Assembly: GCF_003315205.1 (NCBI RefSeq)
Contig: NZ_QNRR01000008.1
Coordinates: 62,001 to 126,000, forward strand
DNA length: 64,000 nt
Direction: 5' to 3'
DNA from: Roseimicrobium gellanilyticum
GTDB taxonomy: Bacteria; Verrucomicrobiota; Verrucomicrobiia; Verrucomicrobiales; Verrucomicrobiaceae
Shown: one piece after another, positions 58,936-64,000 of the stretch
How positions within the stretch are numbered: the first letter of the stretch is position 1
Layout of the letters: the number at the start of each line of letters is the position of its first letter
Notes under the pieces: generated by a model
Told to the model about the DNA's origin: nothing
The model's input: only the letters and a program-made list of their open reading frames with translations
Databases searched by the model: none
Translations under genes and position numbers: made by a program

Positions 58936-59592
58936 ATGATGAATCGACATACATGGCCATTGGCTCTCGCCTTGGGATTCACGTTCATGTCCCCCACAGG
59001 TATCTCGGCACAGGAGCATGGCGTCATCAATGACCCGGACGGCTATACCAATGTGCGCTCGAAGCCGGACACCAACGCGCTCGTCATCGCCAAGGTAAAC
59101 AAAGGCGAGGTCTTCAGCTATCGGACGGAAGGTGTCCCTCAGTACCCCAAGTGGTTGCAGGTGACCCTCGCCTCCGGCAAGAGCGGCTGGATGCATGCCA
59201 GCCGCATCGTGATTCATGCCAGCATGGAAGATCTCAAGGACGGCTCACCAACCGATGAGATCAACCTCTACGGCAAAGGGAAGGGCATCGATTACTACCC
59301 GCTCGCCCGTGCCGCCGCTCGTGGGGAACAGAACGCCATGGTGCAGTACTTCGGCATCGACGATACCGACGGCGCCGCGGCAGAGACGCATTTCTCCGCG
59401 CTGCGTTCTGTCATTCATCTCCTTGGCGACGACAAGCTCTCCGCCTTCCTGAAGACGAGAACCGCGAAATATCGCCAGCACCTCTGGGAGAATCTCGAAC
59501 CAGAACTCACCTTCTGGCCCTTCGAGCCGAAGGAGTACCTGGGCAGGCACTTTCCGAAGACGGCGAAATTGTTGATGGCGGGTGCGGAATAA
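58936..59592 (+). CDS. Secreted SH3b-domain protein
   Basis: Started at the ATG at 58936 (MMNRHTWPLALALGFTFM; the ATG at 58939 is also possible) the protein has 218 residues and a signal peptide ending GISA. An SH3b-type domain follows (about 28-90): VINDPDGYTNVRSKPDTNALVIAKVNKGEVF, then WLQVTLASGKSGWMHASRI. The C-terminal half is helical with GEQNAMVQYFGI and LGDDKLSAFL. SH3b domains often contact cell wall or polymeric ligands; the partner is unknown. Confidence 0.85.
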   Translation: MMNRHTWPLALALGFTFMSPTGISAQEHGVINDPDGYTNVRSKPDTNALVIAKVNKGEVFSYRTEGVPQYPKWLQVTLASGKSGWMHASRIVIHASMEDLKDGSPTDEINLYGKGKGIDYYPLARAAARGEQNAMVQYFGIDDTDGAAAETHFSALRSVIHLLGDDKLSAFLKTRTAKYRQHLWENLEPELTFWPFEPKEYLGRHFPKTAKLLMAGAE

Positions 59593-59640
59593 GCTCGGCA
59601 AGACGATCTGACGCGATGAACTCACTCATCACTTTGCGAT

Positions 59641-59798
59641 AGGCCCAAGGAGTGGGAACGCCTCGTTCCCGCCAGCGTTTACCACTCGTTGTGATGTTGC
59701 GTGCCACACCACGCTCGGTTCTGAAAGAATGTTTCCGGAAATTCCAAGGACGTAGACCCCGCCACCATGGGAGCGAGGCGTTCCCACTCCTTGGGCCT
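59641..59798. repeat. 158-bp element with 30-bp terminal inverted repeats
   Basis: The left arm 59641-59670 begins AGGCCCAAGG. The right arm 59769-59798 matches it as a reverse complement at 29 of 30 positions. The 98-bp core has no open frame of note. It sits between the SH3b gene and a small hypothetical gene. The length and long arms suggest a MITE-like or REP-like non-autonomous mobile element, but no target-site duplication was established. Confidence 0.8.
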
Positions 59799-59868
59799 GT
59801 GCCATGTCCTGGCTGCATGGGTAGCTCAGGGGAGGTCATACGCTCGCTGTGTGTCATAGAAGTGATGA

Positions 59869-60249
59869 TCAATACCCCTCCTGACTCGCCCTCCACCGCG
59901 AGTTCTCCTCCCACTTCGCAACAATCTCCAACGCAGGCTTCGCCGCCGGAGGCAGCAGCGCCAGCACGCGTTCGCGTTTGTCTTCAGTCTTGTAACGAAT
60001 CAACCGGGCGAGGTACGCGGCCAGCAGTTCTTTGGAGTGCCCCTCATGCTTGGTCAGCCAGAACTGGACCATCTCTTTCATCAGGCCCTTCAGCCATGGC
60101 GCGCCGGCGTTCCCATGAATCACGGATTCCAGGTAGTCCATCACGCCGCCTTCCATGGCCTTTTCGTCCTTGCCTCTCTTCTTTATATGCCTCCGGATGA
60201 TGTCCAACATCATCTCGTCTCGCGAAGGTTCCAGAGGCGCGCTTTCCAT
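59869..60249 (-). CDS. Small helical hypothetical protein
   Basis: A 126-residue, mostly helical, probably cytoplasmic protein (DEMMLDIIRRHIKKRGKDEK, WLKGLMKEMVQFWLTKHEGH, ALEIVAKWEENSRWRA). It has no signal sequence and no family was recognised. It is divergent from the ClpX-like gene with 144 bp between starts. Confidence 0.7.
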   Translation of the reverse strand: MESAPLEPSRDEMMLDIIRRHIKKRGKDEKAMEGGVMDYLESVIHGNAGAPWLKGLMKEMVQFWLTKHEGHSKELLAAYLARLIRYKTEDKRERVLALLPPAAKPALEIVAKWEENSRWRASQEGY

Positions 60250-60393
60250 GGGGGGTGGAGAAACAGAATAGACTCAAACTTGAGAAAGGGGTGCACTAAT
60301 ATTCTTCGATAGCTGCAAAACGCCCGGTATCCCTGAGAACAACACTTGCCGTTTTCCCCGTCTCTGGGAGATTACCGGACGTTTCTTTACTTC

Positions 60394-62025
60394 ATGAGCG
60401 ACAACAAACCCGAGCAGCCCGCCTCGCCTGAGGAAATCGGCAAGAAACTGGAGGAGTTTTTCCGCAGCCAGTTTGGCGGCAATGTGCTTTTCAGCAGCTT
60501 TCGTGCACCTGGTTCTGATGAAACACCCCAGGTGCAACCGCCCGAGTCGCCGCCGGTGGATGACATGGTGGACGAGGATGCCTGGCTGGACTTCCGCTAC
60601 AAGCCCGCCGACATCAAGGCGCACCTGGACAGGTATGTGATCCGTCAGGATGAGGCGAAGAAGGTGCTCGCCACGGCTGTATGCGATCACTACAACCACG
60701 CGAAGATCCTGCGCGAGCTGCGCAAGAAGGACCCGAAGGCCGCGGAAGAGGTGGAGTTCGCCAAGCAGAACATCCTCATCGTGGGACCCACCGGGGTGGG
60801 AAAGACCTACCTCGTGAAGCACATCGCGGATCTCATTGGTGTGCCCTTTGTGAAGGCGGATGCCACGAAGTTCAGCGAGACAGGCTATGTGGGTGCGGAC
60901 GTGGATGACCTCGTGCGCGACCTGGTGGCGAAGGCGAATGGCAACATCGAGCTCGCCGAGCACGGCATCATTTACCTGGATGAAGTGGACAAGCTGGCCA
61001 GCAGTGGTGAGCGCCTTGGTCGCGATGTGAGCGGTCGAGGTGTGCAGACAACGCTGCTGAAGCTCATGGAAGAGACGGAAGTGCCCATGTACTCTCCGAA
61101 TGACATGCGCTCGCAGATCCAGATGATGTTCGAGATGCGCAAGGGTGGGGAACCCCGCAAGCAGGTCATCAATACGCGCAACATCCTCTTCGTGGTGAGC
61201 GGCGCCTTCAGTGGGCTGGACAAGATCATCGAGCGCCGTGCGAGCAAGGGCAACATCGGCTTCAACGCGCAACCGCGTGAAGACGTGAAGGGTTCCGCCC
61301 TGCATCGTGCCCGTACGCAGGACTTCATCGACTTCGGCTTCGAGGCGGAGTTTGTGGGGCGTCTTCCCGTCCGGGTCGTGTGCGAATCGCTGGACGCGAA
61401 CGACCTCTTTGACATCATGAAGCGCAGTGCGGGCAGCCTCATCCGGCAGTTCGAGCGCGAGTTCCTGGCGTATGGCATCAATGTCTCCTTCGACGATTCT
61501 GCCCTGCGGATGAAGGCGGACGAAGCGGCCCAGGAAAACACCGGTGCCCGCGGCCTCATGACCGTCTGGGAAAAGACGCTCCGTGAGTTCAAATTTGAGC
61601 TGCCCTCCCTCGGCCTGCAGGAGCTGGTCATCGACGAGGCCGTGGTGAAGGACCCCATCGGGAGCCTCGCCGCGTGCAAGGAGCGCGCCCAGTCCGTGCA
61701 GGCCAGTGTGGTCGCCCGGGAGGTGGAGGACTTCGCCCACCACTTCACGCATGACTACGGCATGCACATTTCTTTCCTGAATGAGGCCATCCTGGCGCTC
61801 AAGGAGCGCAGCACGCGCGAAGGTGTTCCAGTCATGGAACTTTGCCGCCGGCTGTTCAAGGACTATCCCTTCGGTCTCCAGCTCATTGCGGGGAACACGG
61901 GCGAAAAGTCCTTCGCTCTTCCCTTGCGCGCGGTGCAGGAACCGGACAAGTATTTGAGTGATCTCGTGGTCGCGTCCTACCGGCGCAGCCACGGGGATGC
62001 CCCGCCCTCGCAACCATCCGTATAA
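60394..62025 (+). CDS. ClpX-like AAA+ unfoldase without zinc finger, with C-terminal extension
   Basis: With the ATG at 60394 (MSDNKPEQPASPEE) this is 543 residues. A disordered N-terminal part of about 60 residues replaces the ClpX zinc domain; the AAA+ core begins near 64. Walker A is GPTGVGKT (131-138), pore loop GYVG (164-167), Walker B YLDEVDK (194-200), the ClpX-like GRDVSGRGVQTTLLKLMEETEV (209-230), an arginine-finger region EFVGRLPV, and an NIGF loop (287-290) at the position of the ClpP-docking IGF loop. The C-terminal about 105 residues (from ACKERAQSVQ) extend past typical ClpX. An in-frame ATG at 60346 is less likely. It could work with ClpP or alone. It lies 3 bp before the next gene. 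Confidence 0.92.
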   Translation: MSDNKPEQPASPEEIGKKLEEFFRSQFGGNVLFSSFRAPGSDETPQVQPPESPPVDDMVDEDAWLDFRYKPADIKAHLDRYVIRQDEAKKVLATAVCDHYNHAKILRELRKKDPKAAEEVEFAKQNILIVGPTGVGKTYLVKHIADLIGVPFVKADATKFSETGYVGADVDDLVRDLVAKANGNIELAEHGIIYLDEVDKLASSGERLGRDVSGRGVQTTLLKLMEETEVPMYSPNDMRSQIQMMFEMRKGGEPRKQVINTRNILFVVSGAFSGLDKIIERRASKGNIGFNAQPREDVKGSALHRARTQDFIDFGFEAEFVGRLPVRVVCESLDANDLFDIMKRSAGSLIRQFEREFLAYGINVSFDDSALRMKADEAAQENTGARGLMTVWEKTLREFKFELPSLGLQELVIDEAVVKDPIGSLAACKERAQSVQASVVAREVEDFAHHFTHDYGMHISFLNEAILALKERSTREGVPVMELCRRLFKDYPFGLQLIAGNTGEKSFALPLRAVQEPDKYLSDLVVASYRRSHGDAPPSQPSV

Positions 62026-62028
62026 CTC

Positions 62029-63366
62029 ATGGGAAAAAGCTGGTCCGTCAGTCTTATTGTCAGCTCCATTGTGAGCATGCTGCTCCTTGCTGTGTACCAG
62101 CAGACGGACCTGTTCTGGCACTGGGCTGGCAAGTTGAGGGAGTTCTATTATACGGTCTTCATTCTCTCCACGGAGGGGAGGCTGGATATTTCCGTCCCCC
62201 TGCAGTACGTGTTCCTCGCGGTCATGTCCTTCGTCACGGCCCTGGTCTGCATCGACCTGCCGCGCGTCTTCAGCAAGGTGGCTTACCTTGCCGGTGCCGT
62301 GTTCCTCACCCTGCTGCTGTCCCCGGTGATGGCGTTCTGCGGCGTTCTATTTGAGCCCATCTCAGGTACGTTTGCCATTCTCTTCTCCGGCCTCGCAGGC
62401 CTCTTCTTGGGCAGCACGGAGAAGGGCAAGCGTCAGCATGCCCTGCTGCGCTACTTTGCCGGGCGCATCTCGACGGAGAAGTTCAATGAGATCGTGAATT
62501 CGAAGAAGCCGGTGGAGCTCAGTGGGAAGAAAGACCTCACCGTCCTGAGCTGCCGCATCCTGAACTACCCGGAACTCTCCAGCCAGATGGAGCCTCAGGA
62601 TCTTGAGCAGATGGGCTCCCTTTTCCTGCGTGCCGCGGCCGAGTTCCTCGTGAGCAAAGGCGCCTACCTTGACTCGTGCAATGCGGAGGGCGTGCGCGTG
62701 TATTTCGGCATGCTCGAAGGCGGCGCCGATGACAGCCATGCGGTGAATGGCTGCAAGGCCGCCCTGGAACTGCGCCAGCGCCTCATCAACCTGGAGCAGG
62801 AGATTCAGAACCGCTGGCATCGCAAGCCGTTCTTCGGCGTGTCCCTTGCCACCGGGCCGATGACCACGGGACTCTTTGGCTTCAGCGAATTCCAGTTCTA
62901 CAGCGGCGTGGGTGAGTCGCTCGACTTCAGCCGTCGTCTGTGCGCCATCAATCTCATCTACGGCAGCCACGTGCTCATCAACTCCCGCACCTACAGCCTG
63001 ACGAAGGAGCACATGGAAGCACGCCCCATGGAGATGGTCTATGCCCCGCGCATGCACCAGATCTCCGAAGTCTATGAGCTGCTCGCCGCGAAGGGTTCCC
63101 TCAGTGATGAGGAACTGAAGTCCCGCGATGCCTTCTGGCAGGGCGTGGTGAGCCTGCGCAAGGGCTCCTACCCCGAGGCCGTGGCCCAGCTCAAGAAGGC
63201 CAAGATCGAAGGCCGCGAAGACGCCCCGCTGAACTACTTCCTCGAGCGCGCCGAAGCCGGTCTGAAGGATGACAAGGCAGCCGCAGCCGGTGGTTCTTCC
63301 GTCGGCTCCGATTCTCCCACGACCCGCTCCAGCACCCGCCACGTGCGGATGTTGACGGCGAACTAG
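62029..63366 (+). CDS. Membrane protein with degenerate class III cyclase domain and TPR-like tail
   Basis: This 445-residue protein has about four membrane helices (about 7-25, 58-77, 84-106, 112-128), then RYFAGRISTEKFNEIV, the helical signal into a cyclase-homology domain (about 140-345). The domain keeps the fold's wording, but at the metal-binding positions Arg176 (LTVLSCRILNY) replaces the first aspartate and Glu220 (SCNAEGVRVYFG) the second, so cyclisation of ATP or GTP is unlikely. The C-terminus (about 360-405) has a TPR-like pair (FWQGVVSLRKGSYPEAVAQLKKAK). It starts 3 bp after the ClpX-like gene, so the two are probably translated as an operon. Confidence 0.85.
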   Translation: MGKSWSVSLIVSSIVSMLLLAVYQQTDLFWHWAGKLREFYYTVFILSTEGRLDISVPLQYVFLAVMSFVTALVCIDLPRVFSKVAYLAGAVFLTLLLSPVMAFCGVLFEPISGTFAILFSGLAGLFLGSTEKGKRQHALLRYFAGRISTEKFNEIVNSKKPVELSGKKDLTVLSCRILNYPELSSQMEPQDLEQMGSLFLRAAAEFLVSKGAYLDSCNAEGVRVYFGMLEGGADDSHAVNGCKAALELRQRLINLEQEIQNRWHRKPFFGVSLATGPMTTGLFGFSEFQFYSGVGESLDFSRRLCAINLIYGSHVLINSRTYSLTKEHMEARPMEMVYAPRMHQISEVYELLAAKGSLSDEELKSRDAFWQGVVSLRKGSYPEAVAQLKKAKIEGREDAPLNYFLERAEAGLKDDKAAAAGGSSVGSDSPTTRSSTRHVRMLTAN

Positions 63367-63397
63367 GCCTGAGCGTGAATGGTGCGGTGATCCGATA

Positions 63398-63548
63398 GCC
63401 GCAAAAGAACGCAAAGAACACAAAAGGTCTGAGGGTGCTGGGTTATCTGGAGCCAACGGTGACCTTGGTGCATTGAGTCGGGATGAGGCCCTGGCAGTAG
63501 CGAACTTCTGCCGCTCATTTCGTATTCTCTTTTGCGTTCTTTTGCGGC
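63398..63548. repeat. Palindromic intergenic repeat element with 18-bp arms
   Basis: GCCGCAAAAGAACGCAAA (63398-63415) and its exact reverse complement (63531-63548) bracket a 115-bp core, in the 217-bp gap between two convergent genes. The left arm runs on into a GAACACAAAAGG tail. The arm theme (GCAAA-GAAC-GCAAA) also appears in the element at 9972-10146 and the single arm at 10547-10580. Confidence 0.85.
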
Positions 63549-63583
63549 CATTCCCTCCGCGCTTGCCTCACCCATGCGCGTTG

Positions 63584-64000
63584 CTACACCACCTGCGCCT
63601 GCGCTTCCGGTGAGAGCTCGGAAAGGATGCGATTGCGGAGCTCCTTGAAGTGTTCGGGGTTGCCGGCGCGGAACAGCCACAGAGCTGCCTGATGCGCATC
63701 TCCCTGCCGATCACACGCCTTCGCGAGGAAAATGGACGAGATGATGCGGTCCGTCTCATCACTGTCAGGTGTGGTCAGTGGAGTCAGCATCTCGATGGCT
63801 TCCGCATAGGCGCCTGTCTCGACCAGCAGCGCGCCATGGGTGCCGCGGATCGTGATGGCTTGGGGTGCGGCTGCCTGGGCCTCACGTGTCCATGCGAGGG
63901 CCTTTTGCAGATCGATCTTGACCCTTTCGTGCAGCATCATGGTGGCCATTCCGTCCAGGATGCGTGCCCTCTCGCCACCCTTGAGGTTGGGATTCGCCAG
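63584..64000 (-). CDS. TPR-like protein fragment, N-terminus cut by window edge
   Basis: The frame is open through the window edge (LANPNLKGGERARILDGMATMM...), so at least 17 residues precede the first ATG seen (63949) and the true start lies to the right. About 138 residues are visible. They consist of TPR-like helical pairs (QKALAWTREAQAAAPQ, LLVETGAYAEAIEMLTPL, IISSIFLAKACDRQGDAHQAALWLFRAGN). It ends NRILSELSPEAQAQVV. It is on the opposite strand from, and convergent with, the cyclase-like gene. Confidence 0.82.
   Translation of the reverse strand: MANPNLKGGERARILDGMATMMLHERVKIDLQKALAWTREAQAAAPQAITIRGTHGALLVETGAYAEAIEMLTPLTTPDSDETDRIISSIFLAKACDRQGDAHQAALWLFRAGNPEHFKELRNRILSELSPEAQAQVV

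Noticed and set aside
60274-62121. 615-codon open frame on the minus strand
   Set aside because: It is the antisense of the ClpX-like gene, which has intact Walker and pore-loop motifs; GC-rich third positions keep the opposite strand open.

Overview
The window is a piece of a GC-rich bacterial chromosome, most likely from the Verrucomicrobiota (Verrucomicrobiales-like). The evidence is indirect. There is a planctomycete/verrucomicrobial-type DUF1549/DUF1553 cytochrome-like protein at the left edge, an SHD1-domain secreted protein, a DUF5009 acyltransferase-like membrane protein, a concanavalin-like DUF1080-type protein, an inverse autotransporter, very large secreted proteins, and intergenic repeats built on the GCAAAGAACGCAAAG theme. 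No rRNA, tRNA, CRISPR array, prophage or insertion sequence was recognised.

Region by region. 1-15 kb: mostly single genes and short operons. They include the conserved tesA/ybbA/ybbP neighbourhood (divergent, with overlapping 5' ends), a YidB-like protein, an SHD1 protein with a clear CUUCGG-loop terminator, a translationally coupled YkgJ/membrane pair, a second SGNH hydrolase, three tandem paralogous small membrane proteins, a lipoate-ligase-family protein and a gamma-glutamylcyclotransferase. 15.4-37 kb: a 21.5-kb run of four same-strand genes with tight spacing. It encodes a 4684-residue secreted RCC1/TSP3/beta-helix protein, a helical-repeat secreted protein, a 1968-residue YD-repeat (RHS-type) protein with a unique 221-residue tip, and a GTGA-coupled small membrane protein that looks like a cognate immunity protein. 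37-44 kb: a lipoprotein and a 2155-residue TPR protein. 44.3 kb: a striking G17-A-G11 tract in the divergent intergenic region. 44.7-48.6 kb: a signalling cluster with a hybrid periplasmic-sensor histidine kinase, a FixJ-type regulator, a lone receiver and an AraC-type DNA-binding domain. 48.7-52.4 kb: small secreted or membrane proteins, a methyltransferase with a highly charged disordered N-terminus, and a concanavalin-like secreted protein. 52.4-56.8 kb: an inverse autotransporter with a beta-helix passenger. Its leader and terminator both have a second copy about 3.9 kb and 0.65 kb downstream, with no large gene between them. 56.8-64 kb: thymidylate synthase, small envelope proteins, a 158-bp long-inverted-repeat element, and a ClpX-like AAA+ unfoldase coupled to a membrane protein with a degenerate cyclase domain. 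A TPR-like gene runs off the right edge.

The most unusual content is (i) the giant secreted-repeat/YD-repeat operon with its toxin-like tip and small membrane partner, (ii) the ClpX-like/pseudocyclase pair, (iii) the duplicated leader-terminator unit near the autotransporter, and (iv) the three tandem small membrane paralogues. Functions for these are inferred from architecture and position, not demonstrated.
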